64,000 nt of DNA, from the NCBI GenBank assembly GCA_030248195.1, contig JASAND010006958.1, forward strand, positions 43,196 to 107,195, given 5' to 3'. The notes under the pieces were generated by a model. The model was not told the DNA's origin and did not search any database. It saw only the letters and a program-made list of their open reading frames with translations. Below are positions 10,697 through 21,878 of the stretch, one piece after another. The translations under genes and the position numbers were made by a program. Each line of letters opens with the position of its first letter. Position 1 is the stretch's first letter. The stretch is from Trissonchulus latispiculum. Taxonomy: Eukaryota; Nematoda; Enoplea; Enoplida; Ironidae.

Positions 10697-11539
10697 AACT
10701 AAGACCCTGACGCTTGTCACACACTTAGTTATTATGTAGTCTTGATAACACTCAAGCATATTCGCAACAGACACAGCCATTACGTTGACGGAGTCGGACC
10801 CTGGGGGGGGGCGGTTGGGGCTTGTCCCAAGAAAATGTTGATGGGGCTTATGCGTTGAACCCAAATTTTCAAGGGGTATTTGTACCTTAAGCAAAATTTC
10901 TCAATTTCTCTATCTTATATTTTTAATTCAATTTGTAATAATTTGCAACAAAGTTATTAATTTCCAGAAAAGATCAAGGTTTTAGTTAATCTTGTAGAAA
11001 CATTAAAAATGTTTTGAAATTTGTGTGCGAAAACCTATTATTGCGGTCTGTTCAGCTTACCCCTTTCCCAATTTGTTCTTACCCTTAGCCCCTGTTAGCG
11101 GTAGGACTGGTACCTTCTTCGGCTTGGCTGATGTTAACCCTCCTCCCGCCCTATGTTAACCAATGGACGCGCCTTCAAAAAAGCGTAAATTAATTAGATT
11201 CGAATCTTTGCTTTTTTAACACAAAAAGTTTTTGTTGAATACCATTTATTGATTCATTTCGCCTATTCTATGATCCCTGCGAATTCAGCTAGCTTTTGTA
11301 GGCTGCGCAACGGTTACAACCACGATTTTAAATTTAATCCAGGTTCAAGAACTCAAGCCCTAAGGTACGGTAGTTCGTAAGAACGATTCTCGAGTTCTCC
11401 ACTTTCCTTACGTGTCCAGCCACTCCACTAATTACATATTCATTCATTTATGTCATCAGCAAAGTAATCATTAACGTGCCAACAAAATCTGCTTCAGTGA
11501 CTGTTTTCAGTTATGACCATCAGTTCTTATGTTAACTAT
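10697..11539. other. Intergenic
   Basis: It contains the short block shared with 30220-30255 at its left edge. Otherwise there is no gene or repeat I can support. A G run near 10802 is low complexity. Confidence 0.45.
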
Positions 11540-12675
11540 GTATTTACTAGTGATGTGCGCTGAACAAATTGCCCGCTCCGGAGCTCCGGCCGGAGCGGGC
11601 TGTCGGAGCACCGGAGCTCCGCGGAGCTCCGACTGTTTGTAAAGATTATGATTGTAAAAATTTTGTTTTAAGCTAAGCAAATTATTTTTGCAACGAAAGG
11701 CACGTCTACTGACTGTTTACTATATAGTGCTTCGCATTTTTATGTTCAGAATCTGATTCTTTTGCTATACACATTTGTTCTATTTGCTAGCCTGAATTTT
11801 TGATCTGAAATGAGTTCAGACTTCGACAACTTTTCACAGAACTGTTCACAGACTGTTTCATTATGCATTATGTCGAGTTTACATAAAAGCCAATGTTAGT
11901 TTACTGCCGTTTAGTTCTAATGTCTCACTTTTTTAAGATTTGCTTGCTAAGTTTCAATTTCATACATTAGGACTCATAAAATTCGTTACAAGATTTTCGT
12001 CAAAAATTAAATTTTTGAATTCCATGATGAATTTTTGCAAATTTAACAAACGTGGACCAGATTTGCTTTTATCCACTGTTTTATTTTTAAAGAGTATGTA
12101 TATAATCATAAAATAAATTTGGACAAGGAGAAATTGTGTCAGAAAAATATTAAAAAAGATGTGTGAAAAGCAAAGAAAACATTTGTAGACATTTAAAGTT
12201 TCATAAGACGAATAGATTTCATCGGAAAAGGGAATAATTGATGGATTAATGCATTAATTAATGGCAATTGTTTAAAAACGTTGTATCGAAACAATTCTTA
12301 AAGGTCGTAGCTTAGAATTATATACGTATATTTAAATTTTCACTTTTATCATCTGGACAAGTTGGAAAAATCATACAGAAACTAATCATACAGCAGTGAG
12401 AAAGCAGAAAAATATTAAAAATAAAACGAGCACTTATTCATTGTTCTTACGCACTGTTCGTGAGACTACAGCAAGAAACCATGAAAACTCTTCAAAAATT
12501 TCATTAGTACCCAAGTTATGAGAAACAGACAGACATCAAAGCTTGGAAATGGCTGCTCCGGGTACCCGGAGCTCCGGAGCTCCGGAGCAGAAGCCCGCTC
12601 CGGAGCACCGAAAATCGGAGCTCCGCTCCGGAGCTCCGTCGGAGCGGAGCTCCGGCGCACATCACTAGTATTTAC
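11540..12675. mobile_element. Complete non-autonomous hAT-type transposon with GGAGCTCCG subterminal arrays
   Basis: The element runs from TAGTGATGTGCGC (11548) to its inverted copy GCGCACATCACTA (ending 12667) and is flanked by a perfect 8-bp direct repeat, GTATTTAC (11540-11547 and 12668-12675). An 8-bp duplication with TAGTGATG ends is characteristic of the hAT superfamily. About 85 bp at the left and 120 bp at the right are packed with GGAGCTCCG/CGGAGC words in both orientations, likely transposase-binding subterminal repeats. The 0.9 kb centre is AT-rich and has no transposase. The perfect duplication suggests fairly recent insertion. Confidence 0.9.
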
Positions 12676-13952
12676 TATGTTGACTAGTTTATGACATAGA
12701 ATGTAGAGAACAGAGCACAATGTTCATGGTTATTAGAAAGACTGCTGAGCTAGCCGAAATATCTGAACGACATTTTGTTAGTTTCTGAAATTGAAATGTC
12801 TGAAACGTTTGCTCTCGGTCCATAGTGACAGGAATAAAAATTGAAGAATCAATTTACCAACGCTCATTCAGTTAGTCTCTAAAGAATACATTATCAAAGG
12901 AATCTGTATAATGCTTTTGACGATGAATCTAGATGCAACCAGGGGCCGGCTTCATCATTAGTCACACGTCTGCTGGTCACAACTTGTGAATTTATGACAT
13001 GTGGCTAAGTTACTCAAGATTTCTGCTGTGAAATCACAGTAAAATATAGTTAATTTCGTTCTTTGTTTGTTCCTATTTCGAAAAAGTGTCGTCAGCATTC
13101 ATTAGCTGTTAAAATTCATTTAACATTACTTTTAACATTTTATTAATGAACATAAGAGTGAAACGAGAGATGCTTTGACTGCGGCTGGATGAAACTGAAA
13201 CTGGAAAAACAGCTTGTCAACAACTGGCCACAAGCACGGACAGTGTGACAAGCCGTTCATTAAATCCAGATTGCTTGTGGCTTGTTGTACTTGTGTGTGG
13301 TGATGAAATGAGCTCCAGGGGGCGGTTGGTGCCAAAACAGAGGAAGAATCATGGTGAACACCAGTTCTGATCAAACCCTAGCATGCCAGACACTGTTGGA
13401 AACAAGGAAATTAAGGACAGGAAATTAAGAAAATAGTTCAGTTTACAGTAAACTGAGGGTTTATTACGAGTCGTTCGTTAATCCCAATGCATGACATAAC
13501 AAACCATTGTATGATGCCATAACAGGGTGAAAACCCTATGCATTGGAGAAACAGTTCTGTGATTTTGATTTGTTGCTTCACTGCAATTTTAACGGGTATT
13601 CCTTTTATCCTCTTGTTGGCAAGAGCAGACGCGGTATACAGTAATCTGAGAAGGACTAAGCCGTGTATTTACGATTCCTAGTTCGCGATTGAACTTAGGT
13701 AACTTACGTTCCGGAAACAGACGTGCTTGTTGCTACACCACAGCACCATCAGCTGAATCCTAAAGCTAATCAATTTCCTTTGCCTGCTTTTGCTTCGTTT
13801 ATTTCATTATTTATTTTAGTTGCGATGCAAGCTCCTTGGATTCTCAGTCGATGTCTGATGTTCTGATGTTTAGTTGATTGGAACAAGGTTAGGTTACTAC
13901 GGAGTCGACCGACAATAGTACGGGCAAGCCATAGTAAACAGATTAACACACG
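12676..13952. other. Intergenic with a possible truncated GGGGCC-family end
   Basis: Near 12940 the sequence CAGGGGCCGGCTTCATCA resembles the CAGGGGCCGGTTCCATAAA end of the 39.4 kb element and is followed by GTCACA-type words. No matching right end was found, so it may be a fragment. Nothing else is supported. Confidence 0.35.
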
Positions 13953-14011
13953 ATGAAAGAACAAACGAAACTAAGATTGTCACTACAGCACCTCCGACCC
14001 GAAAATTTCGG

Positions 14012-14083
14012 GCCCGAGGTGGGGATCGAACCCACAACCTTCGGTTAACTAGACCGACGCTCTACCGATTGAGCCACCCGGGC
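14012..14083 (-). tRNA. tRNA, unit 1; anticodon reads AGT (Thr) by position
   Basis: The minus strand folds as a full cloverleaf: acceptor GCCCGGG/CTCGGGC, D stem GCTC/GAGC with loop AATCGGTA, anticodon stem TCGGT/ACCGA, variable AGGTT, T stem GTGGG/CCCAC with loop TTCGATC. The A box (TGGCTCAATCGG) and B box (GGTTCGATCCC) are both good. The 7-nt loop CTAGTTA puts AGT at 34-36, which decodes Thr, but base 37 is T where tRNAs almost always have a purine. A one-base register shift would give GTT (Asn), but only with a distorted stem. A functional tRNA, a variant-loop tRNA or a tRNA-derived repeat all remain possible. Confidence 0.8.
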
Positions 14084-14273
14084 ACAATCGAACCAAGCTT
14101 AAGTTGGAATTCGTTCCCAAACTGTAGTGACATTTTAGAAGACGCTTTCGCGCCAGCCCACACAGTCTGATGGGAGCAAACCTCGACCGTTTCAAACCGT
14201 AATGGGCAAGACAAATGAAAGAACAAACGAAACTAAGATTGTCACTACAGCACCTCCGACCCGAAAATTTCGG

Positions 14274-14345
14274 GCCCGAGGTGGGGATCGAACCCACAAC
14301 CTTCGGTTAACTAGACCGACGCTCTACCGATTGAGCCACCCGGGC
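14274..14345 (-). tRNA. tRNA, unit 2 (same sequence as unit 1)
   Basis: Same 72-nt cloverleaf, 262 bp from the previous copy, with the same CTAGTTA loop and boxes. Confidence 0.8.
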
Positions 14346-14535
14346 ACAATCGAACCAAGCTTAAGTTGGAATTCGTTCCCAAACTGTAGTGACATTTTAG
14401 AAGACGCTTTCGCGCCAGCCCACACAGTCTGATGGGAGCAAACCTCGACCGTTTCAAACCGTAATGGGCAAGACAAATGAAAGAACAAACGAAACTAAGA
14501 TTGTCACTACAGCACCTCCGACCCGAAAATTTCGG

Positions 14536-14607
14536 GCCCGAGGTGGGGATCGAACCCACAACCTTCGGTTAACTAGACCGACGCTCTACCGATTGAGCCA
14601 CCCGGGC
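14536..14607 (-). tRNA. tRNA, unit 3
   Basis: Copy of the unit-1 tRNA at the array period. Confidence 0.8.
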
Positions 14608-14797
14608 ACAATCGAACCAAGCTTAAGTTGGAATTCGTTCCCAAACTGTAGTGACATTTTAGAAGACGCTTTCGCGCCAGCCCACACAGTCTGATGGGAG
14701 CAAACCTCGACCGTTTCAAACCGTAATGGGCAAGACAAATGAAAGAACAAACGAAACTAAGATTGTCACTACAGCACCTCCGACCCGAAAATTTCGG

Positions 14798-14869
14798 GCC
14801 CGAGGTGGGGATCGAACCCACAACCTTCGGTTAACTAGACCGACGCTCTACCGATTGAGCCACCCGGGC
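14798..14869 (-). tRNA. tRNA, unit 4
   Basis: Copy of the unit-1 tRNA at the array period. Confidence 0.8.
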
Positions 14870-15059
14870 ACAATCGAACCAAGCTTAAGTTGGAATTCGT
14901 TCCCAAACTGTAGTGACATTTTAGAAGACGCTTTCGCGCCAGCCCACACAGTCTGATGGGAGCAAACCTCGACCGTTTCAAACCGTAATGGGCAAGACAA
15001 ATGAAAGAACAAACGAAACTAAGATTGTCACTACAGCACCTCCGACCCGAAAATTTCGG

Positions 15060-15131
15060 GCCCGAGGTGGGGATCGAACCCACAACCTTCGGTTAACTAG
15101 ACCGACGCTCTACCGATTGAGCCACCCGGGC
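15060..15131 (-). tRNA. tRNA, unit 5
   Basis: Copy of the unit-1 tRNA at the array period. Confidence 0.8.
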
Positions 15132-15321
15132 ACAATCGAACCAAGCTTAAGTTGGAATTCGTTCCCAAACTGTAGTGACATTTTAGAAGACGCTTTCGCG
15201 CCAGCCCACACAGTCTGATGGGAGCAAACCTCGACCGTTTCAAACCGTAATGGGCAAGACAAATGAAAGAACAAACGAAACTAAGATTGTCACTACAGCA
15301 CCTCCGACCCGAAAATTTCGG

Positions 15322-15393
15322 GCCCGAGGTGGGGATCGAACCCACAACCTTCGGTTAACTAGACCGACGCTCTACCGATTGAGCCACCCGGGC
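15322..15393 (-). tRNA. tRNA, unit 6
   Basis: Copy of the unit-1 tRNA at the array period. Confidence 0.8.
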
Positions 15394-15583
15394 ACAATCG
15401 AACCAAGCTTAAGTTGGAATTCGTTCCCAAACTGTAGTGACATTTTAGAAGACGCTTTCGCGCCAGCCCACACAGTCTGATGGGAGCAAACCTCGACCGT
15501 TTCAAACCGTAATGGGCAAGACAAATGAAAGAACAAACGAAACTAAGATTGTCACTACAGCACCTCCGACCCGAAAATTTCGG

Positions 15584-15655
15584 GCCCGAGGTGGGGATCG
15601 AACCCACAACCTTCGGTTAACTAGACCGACGCTCTACCGATTGAGCCACCCGGGC
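15584..15655 (-). tRNA. tRNA, unit 7
   Basis: Copy of the unit-1 tRNA at the array period. Confidence 0.8.
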
Positions 15656-15845
15656 ACAATCGAACCAAGCTTAAGTTGGAATTCGTTCCCAAACTGTAGT
15701 GACATTTTAGAAGACGCTTTCGCGCCAGCCCACACAGTCTGATGGGAGCAAACCTCGACCGTTTCAAACCGTAATGGGCAAGACAAATGAAAGAACAAAC
15801 GAAACTAAGATTGTCACTACAGCACCTCCGACCCGAAAATTTCGG

Positions 15846-15917
15846 GCCCGAGGTGGGGATCGAACCCACAACCTTCGGTTAACTAGACCGACGCTCTACC
15901 GATTGAGCCACCCGGGC
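15846..15917 (-). tRNA. tRNA, unit 8
   Basis: Copy of the unit-1 tRNA at the array period. Confidence 0.8.
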
Positions 15918-16107
15918 ACAATCGAACCAAGCTTAAGTTGGAATTCGTTCCCAAACTGTAGTGACATTTTAGAAGACGCTTTCGCGCCAGCCCACACAGT
16001 CTGATGGGAGCAAACCTCGACCGTTTCAAACCGTAATGGGCAAGACAAATGAAAGAACAAACGAAACTAAGATTGTCACTACAGCACCTCCGACCCGAAA
16101 ATTTCGG

Positions 16108-16179
16108 GCCCGAGGTGGGGATCGAACCCACAACCTTCGGTTAACTAGACCGACGCTCTACCGATTGAGCCACCCGGGC
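16108..16179 (-). tRNA. tRNA, unit 9
   Basis: Copy of the unit-1 tRNA at the array period. Confidence 0.8.
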
Positions 16180-16369
16180 ACAATCGAACCAAGCTTAAGT
16201 TGGAATTCGTTCCCAAACTGTAGTGACATTTTAGAAGACGCTTTCGCGCCAGCCCACACAGTCTGATGGGAGCAAACCTCGACCGTTTCAAACCGTAATG
16301 GGCAAGACAAATGAAAGAACAAACGAAACTAAGATTGTCACTACAGCACCTCCGACCCGAAAATTTCGG

Positions 16370-16441
16370 GCCCGAGGTGGGGATCGAACCCACAACCTTC
16401 GGTTAACTAGACCGACGCTCTACCGATTGAGCCACCCGGGC
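16370..16441 (-). tRNA. tRNA, unit 10
   Basis: Copy of the unit-1 tRNA at the array period. Confidence 0.8.
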
Positions 16442-16631
16442 ACAATCGAACCAAGCTTAAGTTGGAATTCGTTCCCAAACTGTAGTGACATTTTAGAAGA
16501 CGCTTTCGCGCCAGCCCACACAGTCTGATGGGAGCAAACCTCGACCGTTTCAAACCGTAATGGGCAAGACAAATGAAAGAACAAACGAAACTAAGATTGT
16601 CACTACAGCACCTCCGACCCGAAAATTTCGG

Positions 16632-16703
16632 GCCCGAGGTGGGGATCGAACCCACAACCTTCGGTTAACTAGACCGACGCTCTACCGATTGAGCCACCCG
16701 GGC
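16632..16703 (-). tRNA. tRNA, unit 11
   Basis: Copy of the unit-1 tRNA at the array period. Confidence 0.8.
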
Positions 16704-16893
16704 ACAATCGAACCAAGCTTAAGTTGGAATTCGTTCCCAAACTGTAGTGACATTTTAGAAGACGCTTTCGCGCCAGCCCACACAGTCTGATGGGAGCAAA
16801 CCTCGACCGTTTCAAACCGTAATGGGCAAGACAAATGAAAGAACAAACGAAACTAAGATTGTCACTACAGCACCTCCGACCCGAAAATTTCGG

Positions 16894-16965
16894 GCCCGAG
16901 GTGGGGATCGAACCCACAACCTTCGGTTAACTAGACCGACGCTCTACCGATTGAGCCACCCGGGC
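16894..16965 (-). tRNA. tRNA, unit 12 (last, partial unit)
   Basis: The tRNA is complete. The unit's spacer beyond it diverges at about 17018. Confidence 0.8.
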
Positions 16966-17404
16966 ACAATCGAACCAAGCTTAAGTTGGAATTCGTTCCC
17001 AAACTGTAGTGACATTTTAAGAAAAATTTTTAGTCCCTCTGCATTATTCGCTCACGCACCATCAACCAACTCTGACTCAATAAATTTGAATCATTAATAA
17101 GGTAATAATTCAGTTGTGTATTCTTTGTTACATGACAGATACCAATCAAGTATGGAAATTTAAATATAATCTTTTACTTTTTCCCAAACGAAGCTTCCCC
17201 TTTTCACATGAATCGTGGCAACTTTCGGTAGTTCCAGTTAATTGACAGCGGAGTAATATCGCCAACCTCCTTCAGTTGTTGAATAGTAAGCTAAAAGACG
17301 TTGAAATGCAAGACTAGATAACTTATAGTATGCCTGGTGATTACTTACAGATATGTTGCTTTACTTCACAGTTAATAGTGTCTTCACAAATTTAGTCAAA
17401 TCAT

Positions 17405-17556
17405 TACTTATTATTAATGCTATTATTATTATTATTGTTGTTGTTATTATTATTATTATTCATTTATTATTACATCATATATTATTCTTATTATTATTAT
17501 TATTATTAGTCATTTATTATTATATTATATATTATTATTATTGTTATTATTATTCA
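17405..17556. repeat. TTA/ATT trinucleotide microsatellite
   Basis: Nearly pure TTA/ATT repeats with a few interruptions (TTG, CAT). An ORF across it is low complexity and not a gene. Confidence 0.9.
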
Positions 17557-18697
17557 TAGATTTTTTACTCATCTAAGGCTAGGGGGCAGCTGATGCAACA
17601 GTCCGCCTGTTTTATGCAGTTTTCTGCCGTGTCATACCACACTTGCCACCTTGGATGGGGTGACTGACATTGTCGTACAAGTTGTACTTAGCTTATCCTG
17701 ATTTGATGAAGTCCAGAAGTTGGATTTTTGAAAATTAGAATCCGTTTATGTGAGCTTTTGTACAGGATTATTTGAACTAACAATATCTTCCCTTCAGCAA
17801 AATTTTCTTAAGGGATAAGACAAAGAGGTAGTCACTCTGGAACGACAACATTTGAGTTTTGATATTTGGTTTTTTATTAAACTTTGCCGCTTTATCCGCT
17901 TTGAAAGACCAGTGGTCACACAACCTCATACTAAAACATTTTCATTTTAAGCTCATCATAGAACCATGTCTAACACAGTAAAGCTCATTTCTCATAATTT
18001 GAATGATGTTTCTTTATATTTTGACCAAAAATTGCAATAAAATGTTATTGATATCAACTTGATATCCAAGCCATCTGATTCCTGCGATGTTAAACTGCTT
18101 CCGCTTCCGAGTGAACTTGTTACTGTCAAGTGAAGATAATAAAATCTCACTCCCGAAGAGCCAATAAGACTTTGAAAAAGCTGTGTCTTTATGTGTCAAA
18201 TTACAAGTTCCTCCCGAAGCCTATTTAAGTAAGGGTTACAAATTGAAAATTTATTCCACATGCAATGCGTCCTCGCAAAAACAGTTTGACGTCGCTACCG
18301 ATATCAGTTTGGGATCTTACGTATTTGTTGTCGGGAACATCTTAGTGCAATTTTGTTGCAGTGAAAAACAACGTCCAAGTTTCAGAAACTAGTTTACGGT
18401 GTTAAGGACGACCTGGAGGGGATCCCAAAAATCAAAACGGAAAATCTTTAGTATCAGGTGCTGGGCCAGCATGAGCTTGGCTAGCTGAAAAGTTGGCAAA
18501 GTTCAAAGTATTTCGATATTCGAAAAAAGCTAATTAATGTTCAAAAACACCAACCGAGCTTTTTTCAATACCAATAAAACAGGTTTTCGATTGATTACTG
18601 TTATTAATGTTAAATTGAAAGAACTGTTAAACTCCTCTATGTTAAAACTATACGGAACATTCTAAGCTACAATATCTTCTACAAGTTTATAAACTAA
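17557..18697. other. Intergenic, nothing recognised
   Basis: No supported gene, RNA or repeat in this AT-rich stretch. Confidence 0.5.
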
Positions 18698-19747
18698 AGT
18701 CTAGCAAACTTAAACTGAACCAAAAGAGTGAATTTTGTGGAGAGTTTATTATTCAAGCTAAGTATGACAATGTATATATTTTCTGAAAGCTCAGAAATCA
18801 GAGATTTCAAAAATTTTAAAAAAATTTTAAATTTTCCAATTTCATATTTCATAAATTTTGAAAACTGTAGGAAAAGAAAAAATAAACGAAAAGTAGTCGA
18901 GTTTGGTATCAAATGAAAGGTCTTGTTCAGGAGAATGCGAATATGTATCAATTAAGCGGGTTTGGGGCGGCAAGTGGTTCCAGCGGGCCCATATCCCGAA
19001 AAATAAAAGTTGCTCCGATCGCTACAAACTTGGGCTCATTTGAAAGCTCTCATCCCGCTGAGTAAAAGTTATAATTGGGTCATCGCTCAAAAATGCTGTC
19101 TGTGAAAGTTGAAGTGAAAGTGAAAGGAACCGACACGGCGGCTTCTTTGAAGTTTGTTTAAATTAGCTTATCTTACGCATACATGAAGATCCAAAGCTGC
19201 AATTTTCACGTAGTTGTGTATAATGATGAGACGCAAAATGTAGCACACTGGCTTGACTTGATTCAGCTCACCGCTTTTGCTAGCCTGGATTAAACCCTCC
19301 AAAAGTGCCCAAACAGCCCCAGTTTGGGGGTTTAAAGATGGATAACTTTCACAGACAGCATTTTTGAGCGATGACCCAATTATAACTTTTACTCAGCGGG
19401 ATGAGAGCTTTCAAATGAGCCCAAGTTTGTAGCGATCGGAGCAACTTTTATTTTCGGGATATGGGCCCGCTGGAACCACGTGCCGCCCCAAACACGCTTA
19501 ATTGATACATATTCGCATTCTCCTGAACAGACCTTTCATTTGATACCAAACTCGACTACTTTTCGTTTATTTTTTCTTTTCCTACAGTTTTCAAAATTTA
19601 TGAAATTTGAAAATTTGAAAATTTTTTAAAATTTTTGAAATCTCTGATTTCTGAGCTTTCAGAAAATATATGCATTGTCATACTTAGCTTGGATAATAAA
19701 CTCTCCACAAAATTCACTCTTTTGGTCCAGTTTAAGTTTGCTAGACT
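18698..19747. mobile_element. 1.05-kb foldback element with about 410-bp inverted arms
   Basis: The left arm (18698 to about 19110) starts AGTCTAGCAAACTTAAACTG. The right arm (about 19340-19747) is its reverse complement with scattered substitutions and small indels. A unique centre of about 230 bp separates them. The arms pair over almost their full length, including GCTCCGATCGCTACAAACTT and CGGGATGAGAGCTTTCAAAT. There is no coding capacity. No clear target duplication was found (flanks TAA and ATA). This is a long-arm MITE or foldback transposon, and its transcript would form a long double-stranded hairpin. Confidence 0.85.
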
Positions 19748-21878
19748 ATAGAAAGTATAAACTGTCGGACTAGCCACGGAGAGGTTTTGCACAAAAACTA
19801 AAACAAAACAAATTTCCCACTACCTTAGTGCCTCTGTAAGAATCGTATTTACTTATTTGAGTACAAAACCATTAACGGAGGTTAAAACGAAGCCCTCCAC
19901 ACGGTACAGAGCACAATTCAAGTAGTAGTCCAAGCAAACATTTTGTGTTCTTGACAGAACTAGCACCGTGGTTTTCGGCTTAAAGAACAGACTGTCTATG
20001 CACTTGAGCAATCGAATTATTCCACAAGATAAGGAGTATCAAAGGATTCTAAACATACAAAAATGCAGAAATGATGCTTTAGCATAAGGTAGACCACGTA
20101 TACACACAGAAGAGGTATCTCAGTTTGCACAAAATCCAAGATACTCATTTATGCCAGTCCGCTATCAGATGGCATACATATTCTAGTTGATTTGCCGAAA
20201 AATGAAAACTATTTGTACAGGGATATTTAAAGTCGTTGTAACTGAAAAGTCACATTTGTACATTGTACAAGTTCTAACTGGTCCAGTAGGTTTGAAAGTG
20301 CAATGTGTTAGTGCAGACGTTTAGTATAATTACTAGTATTTTTCAAATTTATTGCAGTGTGTCTAACATCGTGCAGACAAATATTTCTACATGTTTATTT
20401 GTAGGATCTTTAATACCATTTATCCAGTACCATTGTTGCTTAATTTATAAATGAATTCAAGACAAGACAGATTATACAAGAGTTGCATCAGAAGGTATAG
20501 TAGGTTTTAGTATCAGTAAATAATTGGCACCTTAACATATATTTTTATTTATGTTTAGGTAAAATGTTGATATTAATCATTAGAGGCATAAGAGATCAGC
20601 TAATTACTTGACCAGTCTTTAATTGTTATCCTTAAACTGCAATTATTTTGCTTTTGCAATTTGTGAGAATGAAGGTAGAGCACTGAGGATGAAATAAAAC
20701 TGCCAGAACAGGAGATAAGCACAGGAGTAGAAACCAGCAAACAGGAAATCCCGCATGCTGTAATCTGGGGTGGGCGTGTCGCGGTTTGAGGTTCAGACAT
20801 TGATTAACAAACTAACTCAGAAGCATTAATACAATAAGCAGAGAAATGTCAGCAATTTCTCAAACAGATGGATCCGTTAGAATTCCCCCATTAACGTAGG
20901 TAAAGCATCACTTGTTTCTGCTAGCTGAAAACCTGATTCCTATTGTAAACTTTTGAAGCATTTACTGCTGGCATATTTTAAACGTGATCGGTGGTTTTGC
21001 TAATGTCTAAATGTTTGCGACAAACAGATTTCGAACTTATACAACTAGTTATGAAATATACCTTACACCCACTTACTTGCAACAAAAGAGCCTTAGCGTC
21101 AGCAAAAACCGCAACCTCAAACATAGACGCTGTAGAGATTAAGTTGAGTAAATCTCTGAACAAACAATTTAATCACAGAAATAAACTTGTAGAAAGTACA
21201 CTCTGAGAGCGTGACTCCCGACAAGCGAATTTCTGGAAATTTCGAAGGTTGCAAGAGTTCGACAGAGCGTGTGCATGTCAGATCCAACTCATCAAATTAC
21301 CCTGACCAACTACGAAACCAAAAATAGCGAAAACTAAAGAGTGACGCGAGTTTACTGTTGGTAAAAATTATATTCACACGTTAACAAAAAATAAGTTTCG
21401 CCAAAAGGATTTACAAAATAAGGCACCAGCACTAAATTAAATTTCAATACAAAATAGAAACTCACAAACCTAACAGGAAAATCCCAGACAAACAGACAAT
21501 AAGACAAAGGCGCCCAAAAGACGGGAAGTTAATGCGGCGAGAACGAGATAAAAGGGGGCCGCCTACATCAGACAAGAATTTTCTCCCAACTGAATAGTGC
21601 GCGCTCAATTTTGAATTAAAGTGACTATTAGCTAGTCCAGCCTTGGACCATACACAAGAGTGTAATTTTAGTTTGAACGTTCATGAATTTAGCATTACAT
21701 TTTGAATAGTTTTAAGTCAGAAATGTCGAAAGTGATTGAAATAATTCCACAACGCAATCTTATTCTTGCAAATGAATTTCAGGACCCTCTCAAATGAGGC
21801 TAAGCCGAGCTTCGTATGATAAATTCAATCGCTCTATACACTGTGGGAATTGTGGTATGACAGGTCACAAAACTGCTT
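19748..21878. other. Intergenic, nothing recognised
   Basis: About 2.1 kb with only short chance ORFs. No structured RNA or terminal repeats seen. Confidence 0.5.

Larger units (their letters stand above)
13953..17018. repeat. Tandem array of 262-bp units, each with a tRNA gene (about 11.7 copies)
   Basis: A 262-bp unit repeats head to tail from about 13953 to 17018. Every complete copy encodes the same translated shadows, and no substitutions were noticed while reading. Each unit holds one minus-strand tRNA (72 nt), the palindrome CCGAAATTTTCGG just downstream of the tRNA (its TTTT run can serve as Pol III terminator), and about 190 bp of spacer. The last unit breaks off inside the spacer at the shared CATTTTA. 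Such uniformity implies recent amplification or active homogenisation. True copy number may differ from that assembled. Confidence 0.95.

Noticed and set aside
13953..17018. CRISPR-like regular repeats
   Set aside because: The whole 262-bp unit repeats with no variable spacers, each unit holds a tRNA, and the DNA is eukaryotic.
14049..17097. Repeated 76-82-codon ORFs on both strands through the tRNA array
   Set aside because: They are translations of the tRNA gene and its spacer, identical in every unit. The familiar 'GDRTHN' type peptide arises from the T-arm and is not a protein.
17353..17559. Hydrophobic 68-codon ORF
   Set aside because: Lies in a TTA/ATT microsatellite; Ile/Tyr/Leu repeat translation only.
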